A stretch of DNA of 64,000 bases from Arenibacter arenosicollis (GTDB taxonomy: Bacteria; Bacteroidota; Bacteroidia; Flavobacteriales; Flavobacteriaceae), in contig NZ_JACLHY010000005.1 of assembly GCF_014397245.1 (NCBI RefSeq), positions 165,162-229,161 of the forward strand, given 5' to 3'. The notes under the pieces were generated by a model, which did no database searches, was not told the DNA's origin, and saw nothing but the letters and a program-made list of their open reading frames with translations. Numbering within the stretch: the stretch's first letter is position 1; each line of letters begins with the position of its first letter. Position numbers and translations under genes: made by a program. Below, piece by piece: positions 27,432 to 36,320 of this stretch.

Positions 27432-28023
27432 CTAACGTTGGCATTACTGTAAAGGAATCAACTGCTACATCTTTGGAGGTAATTACATTTTTTATAGTCT
27501 TAAAAAAAATTTTGAGGTCTAGTAAAAAAGACATGTTTTCCACGTATTCCACATCCATGTTCAAGCGCACGTCCCATCCAAGGTTATTTCTTCCCGAAAC
27601 TTGTGAAAGCCCTGTGATGCCCGGTAATACGGAATGTCTTCTTTTTTCCCTTTCGTTGTAAACAGACAGGTATTGTATTAACAAGGGGCGTGGACCTATA
27701 AGACTCATATCCCCTTTTAGGATATTGATCAGTTGTGGAATTTCGTCCATCGAAGTTTTTCTTACAATTTTGCCAACTGGTGTCAATCTATCCCCGTCTG
27801 GAAGAAGTTGACCTTCGGCATCTTTTTTGTCGTTCATGGTCTTAAACTTAATGATACTAAAAATACGTTCATTTTTTCCAGGCCGTTTTTGTAGAAAAAA
27901 CACTTGACCATCGTTAAATATGTACAACAACACAGTAAGCAAAATAAATATGGGACTCAAAAGGGTCAGCATAATTATAGCTATAAAAAAGTCAAGTATG
28001 CGTTTAAAGAAGTTTTTATACAT
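27409..28023 (-). CDS. PglC-type initiating phosphosugar transferase
   Basis: A 204-aa monotopic polyprenyl-phosphate phosphosugar transferase that starts the repeat unit on undecaprenyl phosphate. An N-terminal reentrant helix (residues 8-35) is followed by a basic KFKTM block and the catalytic Asp93-Glu94 pair in SMDEIPQLINILKGDMS. The conserved LIGPRP (109-113) and the later PGITGLSQVSGRN complete the family pattern. It is a short PglC form rather than the long WbaP form with extra membrane helices. The likely donor is a UDP-di-N-acetylbacillosamine-like sugar made by the dehydratase and aminotransferase at 49.5-52.6 kb. Confidence 0.92.
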   Translation of the reverse strand: MYKNFFKRILDFFIAIIMLTLLSPIFILLTVLLYIFNDGQVFFLQKRPGKNERIFSIIKFKTMNDKKDAEGQLLPDGDRLTPVGKIVRKTSMDEIPQLINILKGDMSLIGPRPLLIQYLSVYNEREKRRHSVLPGITGLSQVSGRNNLGWDVRLNMDVEYVENMSFLLDLKIFFKTIKNVITSKDVAVDSFTVMPTLDEYRRNT

Positions 28024-28148
28024 TTAAATTGTCTTTCATGTATACAAAGTAAGTATTTATTTCCTGTTCGTGAATTGTTTCATGGATGAACCCATCAATT
28101 AAATGGATTAATGGTCATTTTACTTTTACTATTCCCCATCGGGGAATT

Positions 28149-29348
28149 TTAAGTGTTTGTAACCCGCGAAATTATATTTTCGTAGGCCATGGAGGCCAAT
28201 AGATTGTTTTTAAAATATTGGTAGCCATTCTCGCCCATTTTCTTTCTTTTCTCGGGATTGTTGTACAAGTACATTAATTTCTCCTTCAATTTTTTAGTTT
28301 TTCCTGCTTCGGCCCAAAGACCGGCCCCAATGGCTTCCAAGTGAGTGCCAAAGTCGGTATTCAAATCCACGGAGGCCAAAATAGGCACCCTTGCATTAAA
28401 ATAGACCAAGGATTTGGAAGGTATATTGGGTATGGTGAAATTCTCACTTAAAGAGATAAGGCCAACATCGGCAATTTGTAAAACCTTAAAGAATTCTTCC
28501 CTGCTTAAAAAGTCCTTAACCCTAACATTGCTTAAATCTTCTCGTAAAATCATCCTGTCCAAATACTCTTTTTCGTTCCCGCCCCCAATTATTAAAAAGA
28601 AGATATCTTTATTGGTAGTACAAGACTTGGCCAGTGCCACTATATTTTCCATTTTTTGGGGCTTGCCAATATTACCCCCGAAAACAACAATAAATTTGTC
28701 CAAAAGGCCATATTGATCCTTTATCTTAATAATCTCCTGTTGCCCTAAATTAGGTTGCAGCCATGCCCAGTTGGGCAACAGATGTAGTTTATTGGCATTT
28801 TGTTCGGGATTGTGCCTTATTACATAATCGATATTTCCTGGTGACATGCATCCTATATAGTCTGAAGCAAAGTACATTTCCTTTTCTTTTTTTCTAAAAT
28901 AGGTATAGGCCAATCCTTTGGGGTTCATCATACCTAGATCAAGTGCGTTTTGTGGAAATATATCCCGCAGGATCAAATACATTTTGGAGCCATATTTCCT
29001 CTTTAACCAACTGGCAACATTTACCAAGGTAATGGGAGGGGTAGGCATCATTACCAAGTCAAAATTCAAGTCTATTTTAGATTTTTTTAAAGCCCGTTTA
29101 TATTGATAGGGGAGTAGAAGGGTAGCCAATCCTTTCTGTATTTTGCCGACACCGAACAACTCCAGTGTGGGTACCCGCAAGGTGGGTATGCCATCCTCCA
29201 CCTGCATTCCAAATACCTTTTCGTCATAAGTGGGGGCTACTACCATAATATCATGGCCATTATTGCGAAATTCTACCACTAGTTCGGTAAACATATTGTG
29301 GTATTCATTCATATTGGGAACGGCAAGTCCTAAAAAGACAACTCTCAT
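28149..29348 (-). CDS. Glycosyltransferase, WbuB-like (L-FucNAc transferase candidate)
   Basis: A 399-aa GT4-type glycosyltransferase. Visible blocks are PNMNEYHNMFTELVVEFRNNGHD, LRDIFPQNALDLGM, VFGGNIGKPQKMENI and GLISLSENFTIPNIPSKSL, the pattern of WbuB enzymes that usually follow the FnlABC genes and transfer N-acetyl-L-fucosamine. I use ATG 29348, 4 bp after the upstream stop; an in-frame ATG at 29372 would overlap that gene. Placement directly after FnlC supports the substrate guess. Confidence 0.85.
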   Translation of the reverse strand: MRVVFLGLAVPNMNEYHNMFTELVVEFRNNGHDIMVVAPTYDEKVFGMQVEDGIPTLRVPTLELFGVGKIQKGLATLLLPYQYKRALKKSKIDLNFDLVMMPTPPITLVNVASWLKRKYGSKMYLILRDIFPQNALDLGMMNPKGLAYTYFRKKEKEMYFASDYIGCMSPGNIDYVIRHNPEQNANKLHLLPNWAWLQPNLGQQEIIKIKDQYGLLDKFIVVFGGNIGKPQKMENIVALAKSCTTNKDIFFLIIGGGNEKEYLDRMILREDLSNVRVKDFLSREEFFKVLQIADVGLISLSENFTIPNIPSKSLVYFNARVPILASVDLNTDFGTHLEAIGAGLWAEAGKTKKLKEKLMYLYNNPEKRKKMGENGYQYFKNNLLASMAYENIISRVTNT

Positions 29349-29352
29349 AATT

Positions 29353-30489
29353 TTATGATTTGGACCAAACAACCCTGTTAATATAATCTACATAGGAAAT
29401 TATTATGCGGACCACCTTTTCACTTACATTGGGCATAGAGTAATCAGCAACTGGTCTAAAATTTCTATTCGGATTTCGTTCCTGCACTTCCAAAGCCGTC
29501 AAAGCCTGCATGATTCGTTCAGGATTAAGACCTACCATCATAACCGAAGCTTCCTCCATGGCTTCGGGCCTTTCGTGAGCTTCCCGTATATTAAGGGCCC
29601 TGAAATTTAAGATGGAGGACTCTTCGGATATGGTGCCGCTATCGGACAAAACGGCAAAGGAGTGGTATTGCAGAGCATTGTAGTCCGAAAAACCAAGGGG
29701 TTTTAGAAACTGGATATTGGGGTGTGTTTTTATTTTTTTCTCATTTAACATGTTTCTAGTTCTGGGATGTGTAGAAACAATTATGGGATAATCGTATTTT
29801 TCGGCAATTAGGTTTAACGAAGTTATAAGCCCCTCAAAGTTTTTAGGATTGCTTATATTTTCCTCCCTATGCGAAGACACTACAAAGAATTTTTGTTTTT
29901 CCAGTTTTAATTTTTCCAACACATTGGACGCTTCAATTTTAGTTTTAAAATTTCCTAAAACCTCGAACATAGGACTCCCTGTCTTAATTACCCGTTCTGG
30001 CGATAAACCTTCCCTTAGTAAATATTCCCTGGCAATATCGCTATAGGTTAAATTTATATCCGAAATATGATCTACAATTTTTCGGTTGGTTTCTTCAGGA
30101 ACTCGTTGGTCAAAACAGCGGTTACCTGCTTCCATATGAAAAACGGGTATCTTTCGCTTTTTAGCAGGAATAGCACATAAACAGGAATTGGTATCGCCCA
30201 ACACTAAAAAAGCATCGGGAGCCAGTTTTTCCAATATTGGGTCAATGGCAATTAGGATATTGCCCACGGTTTCTGTGGCATTTTTACCTGCAGCATTAAG
30301 AAAATGATCGGGTTTTCGTATTCCCAAGTCCTCGAAAAAAATCTCGTTAAGTTCGTAATCATAATTTTGGCCAGTGTGCACCAAGGTATGATCAATAGCC
30401 TCATTCGCATCAAGGGCATTTAAAACACAGGCCAATCTTATTATTTCAGGGCGTGTACCCACAACTGTTAATACTTTAAGCTTTTTCAA
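29353..30489 (-). CDS. fnlC: UDP-N-acetyl-L-fucosamine C-2 epimerase
   Basis: A 378-aa member of the UDP-GlcNAc 2-epimerase family (WecB-like fold) that makes UDP-L-FucNAc in the third step of that pathway (FnlC/WbjD/CapG). Family marks include VVGTRPEIIRLA, HTGQNYDYELNEIFFEDLG, HMEAGNRCFDQRVPEETNRK, SSHREEN and SDSGTISEESSI. The assignment over a plain 2-epimerase rests on its position directly after FnlB with FnlA upstream. Confidence 0.9.
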   Translation of the reverse strand: MKKLKVLTVVGTRPEIIRLACVLNALDANEAIDHTLVHTGQNYDYELNEIFFEDLGIRKPDHFLNAAGKNATETVGNILIAIDPILEKLAPDAFLVLGDTNSCLCAIPAKKRKIPVFHMEAGNRCFDQRVPEETNRKIVDHISDINLTYSDIAREYLLREGLSPERVIKTGSPMFEVLGNFKTKIEASNVLEKLKLEKQKFFVVSSHREENISNPKNFEGLITSLNLIAEKYDYPIIVSTHPRTRNMLNEKKIKTHPNIQFLKPLGFSDYNALQYHSFAVLSDSGTISEESSILNFRALNIREAHERPEAMEEASVMMVGLNPERIMQALTALEVQERNPNRNFRPVADYSMPNVSEKVVRIIISYVDYINRVVWSKS

Positions 30490-30509
30490 TGGTTATTTTT
30501 TTATGTTTA

Positions 30510-31640
30510 TTATACATTTATAAAGTAGGTGTCGGCATCCTCTGGATTATAGGGCTCATTGATCCAAAATAAAGTAATAAGTTCCGTGTCACCAATATTC
30601 TTAATATTATGGGTATACCATATAGGCATATCCACATAAGCTGGTTCTTCGCCATCCAAATAATAATCCAGGATTTCATCTGTTCCAATCTTTCTAAGTT
30701 GTATAAGGGCTTTTCCACTTATAACAGCAAATCTCTCAGCTTTTCGTGTATGAAAATGATTTCCCCTAGTAATGCCTGGAACGGTTGTTGAAAAGGAAAA
30801 TTGTCCACTGGTCTGGGTTCTTGCAATCTCTACAAAGCTTCCTCTATTGTCAGTGTTCTTTTTGTATTTTACTGGATAATGGCTGGTTGGAATATAACAC
30901 CTGAAAGTATTAAAAAGTGCCTTTTCAAAGTCCAGGTCCAAATTTGGGAAAATTCCGTTTTCCATATAGTCGGTTTTGTATTGTTGTAATAACCTTAGGA
31001 TTTCGGAAACTTTTATGTTTTTAGTTGGGGCAATTTTTAATTCCTTAATATTGCCATCTTTAATCTCCCCTTTTTTCGAATTTTTAATGGACTGGATAAA
31101 TATTTCGACCAATTCGTTGATATAGATAAGGCCTACCGCACTATCATTTATTATGGTAGGATTTTCGTTATGTGCAATTTTATGGCAAAATGTGGCTACT
31201 ACAGAATTGTAATTTGGCCTTCCAAAAGGTCCAAAAACATTGGGAATGGTTAGCGAAGTAAAATTACCTCCCTTTTCATTTGCCCACTGTATAAATTTTT
31301 CCTTGCCTTCTTTTTTGGATTGTCCGTATAGGTTTTCTTTTTCCTCTTGAGAGGAAGAAGAGAAGATAATATGCGGCGTTACGTTTTTAGAGGTGCACGC
31401 GTTTACCAATTGGTGTACAAGATCTATATTGGTATCAAAGATAACATTGGCATCTTCATGACGGTTCATGGCTGCCAGATGTACAATTACATCACATTGA
31501 TTTACAAAATCCTCCAGAAGTGCCTTGTTTCCAAAATAGTTTCGCTTAAAAGGAACTAGGTCAACGGAGTCGTCCAATAATAGAGTATTATATAGATGAT
31601 ATCCAATAAAACCTGCCTGTCCGGTAATTCCTATTTTCAT
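30510..31640 (-). CDS. fnlB: UDP-2-acetamido-2,6-dideoxy-hexulose reductase with cupin domain
   Basis: A 376-aa bifunctional enzyme (FnlB/WbjC/CapF). The N-terminal short-chain dehydrogenase domain starts ITGQAGFIGYHL and shows a SSSSQEEKENLYGQSKKEG active-site region. The C-terminal cupin (about residues 255-376) has GITRGNHFHTRKAERFAV, which supplies the metal histidines. In CapF the cupin epimerises and the SDR reduces the 4-keto sugar. It lies between FnlA, with a small cupin in between, and FnlC. Confidence 0.9.
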   Translation of the reverse strand: MKIGITGQAGFIGYHLYNTLLLDDSVDLVPFKRNYFGNKALLEDFVNQCDVIVHLAAMNRHEDANVIFDTNIDLVHQLVNACTSKNVTPHIIFSSSSQEEKENLYGQSKKEGKEKFIQWANEKGGNFTSLTIPNVFGPFGRPNYNSVVATFCHKIAHNENPTIINDSAVGLIYINELVEIFIQSIKNSKKGEIKDGNIKELKIAPTKNIKVSEILRLLQQYKTDYMENGIFPNLDLDFEKALFNTFRCYIPTSHYPVKYKKNTDNRGSFVEIARTQTSGQFSFSTTVPGITRGNHFHTRKAERFAVISGKALIQLRKIGTDEILDYYLDGEEPAYVDMPIWYTHNIKNIGDTELITLFWINEPYNPEDADTYFINV

Positions 31641-31765
31641 AGTTATGATAAATTTTGTATTAGTTTTAATGGTTAATTATTATAAACGGCAAGGGTAAGT
31701 CCTTTCCTAAAAGTGTATTGCTGCAATTTAAGGTTTTATTAACACAACCGATAATTTTGTCCGGG

Positions 31766-32194
31766 CTACCATTCTGCATTCCATGTTTCTAATGGAAACC
31801 GAATATCATCTTTGGTCGATTCTTCCAAAGTGAAATTGGAAAACACCATCAGTTTAGAACCGGGCAGAATTGCTTTAAATCCGGAAGCACTTCCGGCAGG
31901 AACCTCCAAAATAATTGGCATGCTTTCATTGAGTTCAAATCTTTCTGCGGATAATTCGGCAAGCGCTATATTTTCCTCAGCAATATTTACAATATTGATT
32001 ACAAAGGCTCCACTATGGCAATAAAACCATTTTTTTTCTATTTTGTGCCCTTGCCAACCCCTAATTATTTCTGGAGAGGCTGGGGAAATCTCGTAAAAAC
32101 GAACAATTTGGGCCATATCAAAAGAATTGAAAAACTTGATTTTTCCTCGGTTATCGGAAAAAATAGATCCTTCAATTTCGATGGTTTGGACCAT
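31766..32194 (-). CDS. Small RmlC-like cupin, putative sugar isomerase
   Basis: A 142-aa single-domain cupin. It starts IEIEGSIFSDNRGKIKFFNSF, with IIRGWQGHKIEKKWFYCHSG in the metal or substrate strand and VPAGSASGFKAI near the end. It resembles WxcM/FdtA-type sugar 3,4-ketoisomerases or RmlC epimerases. Its start overlaps the FnlA stop by one base. Such a gene is not part of the minimal FnlABC or CapEFG set, and FnlB already carries a cupin, so its role here is open. Confidence 0.75.
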   Translation of the reverse strand: MVQTIEIEGSIFSDNRGKIKFFNSFDMAQIVRFYEISPASPEIIRGWQGHKIEKKWFYCHSGAFVINIVNIAEENIALAELSAERFELNESMPIILEVPAGSASGFKAILPGSKLMVFSNFTLEESTKDDIRFPLETWNAEW

Positions 32195-33198
32195 TATATA
32201 TTTTCTTTTATAAAATCTAAATTCAACAAGGTATTCTTCAAGGCTTCGTTGGTCAATTGTTCGGTGTTATGGGAGTGATAGTCTTCTATGGTACTGGTAT
32301 CGGTTTCTCCTTCAGAAAAGTATCGGCTGTAGTTAAGGTCCCTGTTATCTGCGGGAATCCTATAAAATTCGCCCATATCCTCTGCCTTTTGCATTTCTTC
32401 TCGGGTACATAGGGTTTCATATAGTTTTTCACCATGACGGGTACCAATTACTTTTACTTCGCTTTCAGATTTAAAGATTTCCTTAATAGCTTGGGCTAGG
32501 TCCCCAATGGTACTCGCAGGAGCTTTGTTTACAAACAAATCTCCCTGGTTGCCATGTTCAAAGGCAAATAGGACTAAATCTACAGCATCTTCCAAGGACA
32601 TTAAAAAACGCGTCATTTTGGGGTCTGTTACCGTTAAGGGTGACTTTTCCTGTATTTGCTTCACAAACAAGGGGATTACCGATCCTCGTGATGCCATTAC
32701 GTTACCATAACGCGTAAGGCAAACAATAGTATTGTCATTTGGGATGTTTCTGGAAGCAGCAACGGCCACTTTTTCCATAAGGGCTTTACTAATGCCCATG
32801 GCATTAATAGGGTAGGCAGCTTTGTCCGTACTAAGACAAATAATGCGCTTTACATTGTTGGCCACAGCGGCATCAATGGTGTTCTGGGTGCCAAATACAT
32901 TTGTTTTAGTGGCTTCCAATGGAAAAAACTCGCACGAAGGCACCTGCTTTAAGGCCGCTGCGTGGAAAACGTAATCTACTCCGTGCATGGCCTTGGCTAT
33001 ACTATTATAATCCCTTACATCGCCAATGTAAAATTTTACTTTCTCGTTTTTAAGATGGTTCCGCATATCGTCCTGTTTCTTTTCATCGCGACTGAAGATG
33101 CGTATTTCCTTAATATTGGTTTCTAGAAAGCGGTTTAATACTGCGTTTCCAAAAGAACCTGTCCCTCCTGTAATGAGTAATGTTTTATCCTTAAACAT
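32194..33198 (-). CDS. fnlA: UDP-GlcNAc 4,6-dehydratase / 5-epimerase
   Basis: A 334-aa extended short-chain dehydrogenase (FnlA/WbjB/CapE) that starts the UDP-L-FucNAc route. GGTGSFG (11-17) binds NAD(P). The STDKA segment (123-127) and MGISK (134-138) form the active site, where Met replaces the usual Tyr of YxxxK, as reported for CapE-type enzymes. The N-terminal MFKDKTLLIT and the HGEKLYETL segment are family-typical. It is the first gene of the five-gene L-FucNAc block. Confidence 0.92.
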   Translation of the reverse strand: MFKDKTLLITGGTGSFGNAVLNRFLETNIKEIRIFSRDEKKQDDMRNHLKNEKVKFYIGDVRDYNSIAKAMHGVDYVFHAAALKQVPSCEFFPLEATKTNVFGTQNTIDAAVANNVKRIICLSTDKAAYPINAMGISKALMEKVAVAASRNIPNDNTIVCLTRYGNVMASRGSVIPLFVKQIQEKSPLTVTDPKMTRFLMSLEDAVDLVLFAFEHGNQGDLFVNKAPASTIGDLAQAIKEIFKSESEVKVIGTRHGEKLYETLCTREEMQKAEDMGEFYRIPADNRDLNYSRYFSEGETDTSTIEDYHSHNTEQLTNEALKNTLLNLDFIKENI

Positions 33199-33203
33199 AA
33201 ATT

Positions 33204-34280
33204 TTATTTATCTATTAAAAAATTTGTAAGCTTCTGTTCAAACAAGGAATAGTCTTTTTTTACATCGGCCAAAAAAGTATAACAATTGTTTAAAAAACTT
33301 TCTTTGCAAAAATTCTCTTTATATGCAACCAATTTATTTGGTAACTCTTCATAATTATCAACGATAATTCCGAAATTATATTTTTCAATGATTCTACTTT
33401 GTTCGGTATCACTATTAACTATACATGGAATATTATATAATGCAGACAAGTATAATCTATTACTAAGTAGGGTAGCCCCTTTATTATGTTCAGTTCGGCT
33501 GATTAATATATTTATAATGTCGGTATTCTTTAAAAGAAGTGGTTCTTCTTCTTTTTTATAAAGTCCATAAAAACTGATATTATTAATTTTCTCTGAAGTG
33601 GATTTTATCTTTAAATCGTTTAATGCAGGCCCAAAACCGATAAATTCCATTTTAAACCTTTTGTCATTTTTTAATTGATCAATAAACCTGGCATCTGAAT
33701 TAAAGTCTTTTATTTGACCAATAGTATCAATTTTTAAAGTTTCATTTTCCAAATTAGCATCTCGAAATGGGAAATTATCTAGAGATTTAGATACAAGTGC
33801 AATATCTATGTTGTGTCCCAAGATATAATTTGCATTTTGAGGAAGCCATTCTTTAAAGCCATTTGATGATACGCATACAAAATAAGAATTTTGAATCACC
33901 TTCTCAAATCTGCTTTTGAAATAGCTCATAACTTGTGAATAATCCCTAATATCTAGAATGTATTTATTTGGAAAGTTATTAATAAGAAAATCACTCATCA
34001 GTATACCTAATTGACCTGAAAAAACAATAATTCTATTGTATTCAGTTTTTCTGAGGTGATTCATTAAAAACCTTCTAAATTTAATAAAGTCCAAAGATTT
34101 AAATAGTGGAATGCTTGTTTTAACCTTGTTTGTATATGCTATACAACCTTTTTCATTAACACCATGTCTATCCCATATGTATAAATCATAATCAATATTT
34201 CCTTTTTTTAAAACGCTCTCATAATATTTTAGATAAGGCGAGGTAAATAGGTTATTGGGAAAAAGTAGGGCAACCCTCAT
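33204..34280 (-). CDS. GT-B fold glycosyltransferase
   Basis: A 358-aa glycosyltransferase. The N-terminus (RVALLFPNNLFTSPYLKYYESVL) matches a group of GT4-like enzymes in polysaccharide loci, and the C-terminal half has FIGFGPALNDL and GATLLSNRLYLSALYNIPCIVN, where a donor-binding loop is expected. The classical EX7E motif is not clear. It lies 5 bp from FnlA in one run. Donor and acceptor unknown. Confidence 0.8.
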   Translation of the reverse strand: MRVALLFPNNLFTSPYLKYYESVLKKGNIDYDLYIWDRHGVNEKGCIAYTNKVKTSIPLFKSLDFIKFRRFLMNHLRKTEYNRIIVFSGQLGILMSDFLINNFPNKYILDIRDYSQVMSYFKSRFEKVIQNSYFVCVSSNGFKEWLPQNANYILGHNIDIALVSKSLDNFPFRDANLENETLKIDTIGQIKDFNSDARFIDQLKNDKRFKMEFIGFGPALNDLKIKSTSEKINNISFYGLYKKEEEPLLLKNTDIINILISRTEHNKGATLLSNRLYLSALYNIPCIVNSDTEQSRIIEKYNFGIIVDNYEELPNKLVAYKENFCKESFLNNCYTFLADVKKDYSLFEQKLTNFLIDK

Positions 34281-34414
34281 GTTTAAAAATTATTAGCTCA
34301 AGGCAAGATTTTATAGATGGACGAAGATATAAATAAATACATTTTTATTTTTAAAATTCCCCTTAATGGCAATTTTACGGGATGTGTGGCAAAATTAACG
34401 TAGGTTAACCGTAC

Positions 34415-35113
34415 TTATTTGCCTTCGTATATCCGCTCTCTTACCCAATCTATATTGTTTTTTAAAACCTTTGCAGGCAAGCCGCCAGCAATGACATTGG
34501 AAGGAATATTTTTGGTAACAAGGGAACTAGTTCCAATTATACTATTATCTCCTATTTCAATTCCTTTAAGTATTATTGAATGAGCTCCAATCCATACATG
34601 ATTGCCCACTTTGATATTCTGAGCGTAGTTAATCCTTTTTTTAGTGACATTGTCCAATATACTATGCGAATCTCCTGTTCTAAATTCAATATTACTAGAA
34701 AACATACAATCTTCTCCAATTGTAATTTTTTTGTTTGGCTCGGTAATGGCTAAATGGGCAGATTCTATGGTCGTTCCATTTCCAATTTCTATAGTACAAT
34801 GTTCGTCTTCAAACCACACCGAACCACCACTAAATTGAACATTTTCACCTATAATTAACTGGTGGTGGTCTCCTCTTATAAAAATAGTAATATTGCTCAT
34901 TATCGCACCATGCTTAATAATGATATGATTGTGGTTTCCAATGATATCATATTTTACATTTATAGAAACACCGCGGTTTTTTATTTTATTCCCCTTGCCA
35001 ATTACAGATTTTTTAAATTTTGTCCCAATTCTTTGGAGTCTAAGGACTATATTTAATAAAAACATATTGTTTTTAACTAAATCTTTAATTCTGCTTTTCA
35101 TAGGTTTAGGCAT
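34415..35113 (-). CDS. Hexapeptide-repeat acyltransferase
   Basis: A 232-aa protein with a left-handed beta-helix: repeated hexapeptides run from about residue 55 to 215 (for example IGENVQFSG, IGEDCMFSS, VGNHVWIGAHSIILKGIEIG). It ends with NVIAGGLPAKVLKNN, the usual tail of LacA/Maa-type O-acetyltransferases. It probably O-acetylates a sugar of the repeat unit. It overlaps the upstream glycosyltransferase by 8 bp, if ATG 35113 is used (ATG 35101 would remove the overlap). Confidence 0.85.
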   Translation of the reverse strand: MPKPMKSRIKDLVKNNMFLLNIVLRLQRIGTKFKKSVIGKGNKIKNRGVSINVKYDIIGNHNHIIIKHGAIMSNITIFIRGDHHQLIIGENVQFSGGSVWFEDEHCTIEIGNGTTIESAHLAITEPNKKITIGEDCMFSSNIEFRTGDSHSILDNVTKKRINYAQNIKVGNHVWIGAHSIILKGIEIGDNSIIGTSSLVTKNIPSNVIAGGLPAKVLKNNIDWVRERIYEGK

Positions 35114-36320
35114 TTTCTTTTAGAAATTGTAATATTCTTTGGGCTTGGATTTGATTATTTTTGTTGGTAAGAACAAACTTTTTTGCTTCTAGACCAAATT
35201 GGTGTAGATCTTCTTTAGATTTGCTCAATATTTTTTGCAACGTATTTTTCATTCCTTCTACATTTTCTTCTTCAAACAAGTAAACGTATGGATAATATTC
35301 TTTGGGCATACCCGGCAATTTGGTAGTAATCATGGGTGTCCCCGAGACCATATATTCCATATTTTTTGAAGGAAAGGAAAATTTGGTGAATTCCTCATTC
35401 GTAGGACGTGGGTTTATCAATAAGGTAGCGGCCAGTTGATCTTTGACCACAATTTTATTGGGAACCATTCCTTTAAAATGGATTCTTTGATCTTTTCTCA
35501 TATAAGCATCCATCTCAGTCACCATTTCTCCTGAACCATAAAGATGAAGCTCTACATCTACATTTTCCAATAACATAAACGCTTCTATTAAATCCTTTAT
35601 CCCATATTTGGCATATAGCCCACCGGCATAGATTAGGACTTTCTTATTGGTGTTCTTCTTGTCCAAAATATTTGATGAAGCCTCCATTTCCAAATCAACC
35701 AATCCTTCCATAATGATATATGGTTTATTTTTCGGATTTACTATCTCGTTCATTTGTTCCGTAAGCAATATATACCTGTCAAACCCTTGCATCATTGTAG
35801 AAACCATAGTATGGTATAAAGATCGGGTTGTATTATCTTTTTTTCCTCCAGTGGTAACCATTAGTCCAGGGAGATCTGTTACAATGGCAACACAAGTAGC
35901 ACCTGTTAGTCGTGCAGCCCAAAAAGAAGCGAGTGATACTGTGAGGTTCAATACATCACAAATAACTACTTTATTTTTTTTACGAATTGAAAGTGTCCAG
36001 AGAAAAACCTTGATAAAAGTATAACAGAATATCCCAGAATTTTTTATATATGGTAAATTGATAAAAGGAATGTATCTAAATTTTAATTTATTAATAGTCT
36101 CAGAAGGTAGGTTCCATATCTTTCTTTTGTGATTGGCGGGTACAACAGGTAAGGTACTTAAGGTTTCAATGCAACAATTTTGCTGTTGTAATGCAAAGCC
36201 TTTTGCCAATAAGCGATGAAATTTTTGAGCGGCCTGTTCCGGTTTATTTATCGAAGTCTCATAAATATTGTCCAAAACCTTTTCCGAACACAGTGCGCTT
36301 ACATAGAGTATTTTTATCAT
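35106..36320 (-). CDS. GT4-like glycosyltransferase
   Basis: A 404-aa glycosyltransferase with GT-B fold. It begins IKILYVSALCSEKVLDNI and has a hydrophobic stretch near CDVLNLTVSLASFWAARL that may touch the membrane. The donor domain includes IYAGGLYAKYGIKDLIEAF and FSFPSKNMEYMVSGTPMI. The stop overlaps the acyltransferase start, and its ATG overlaps the polymerase stop by 4 bp (ATGA), which points to tight co-translation. Confidence 0.85.
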   Translation of the reverse strand: MIKILYVSALCSEKVLDNIYETSINKPEQAAQKFHRLLAKGFALQQQNCCIETLSTLPVVPANHKRKIWNLPSETINKLKFRYIPFINLPYIKNSGIFCYTFIKVFLWTLSIRKKNKVVICDVLNLTVSLASFWAARLTGATCVAIVTDLPGLMVTTGGKKDNTTRSLYHTMVSTMMQGFDRYILLTEQMNEIVNPKNKPYIIMEGLVDLEMEASSNILDKKNTNKKVLIYAGGLYAKYGIKDLIEAFMLLENVDVELHLYGSGEMVTEMDAYMRKDQRIHFKGMVPNKIVVKDQLAATLLINPRPTNEEFTKFSFPSKNMEYMVSGTPMITTKLPGMPKEYYPYVYLFEEENVEGMKNTLQKILSKSKEDLHQFGLEAKKFVLTNKNNQIQAQRILQFLKENA

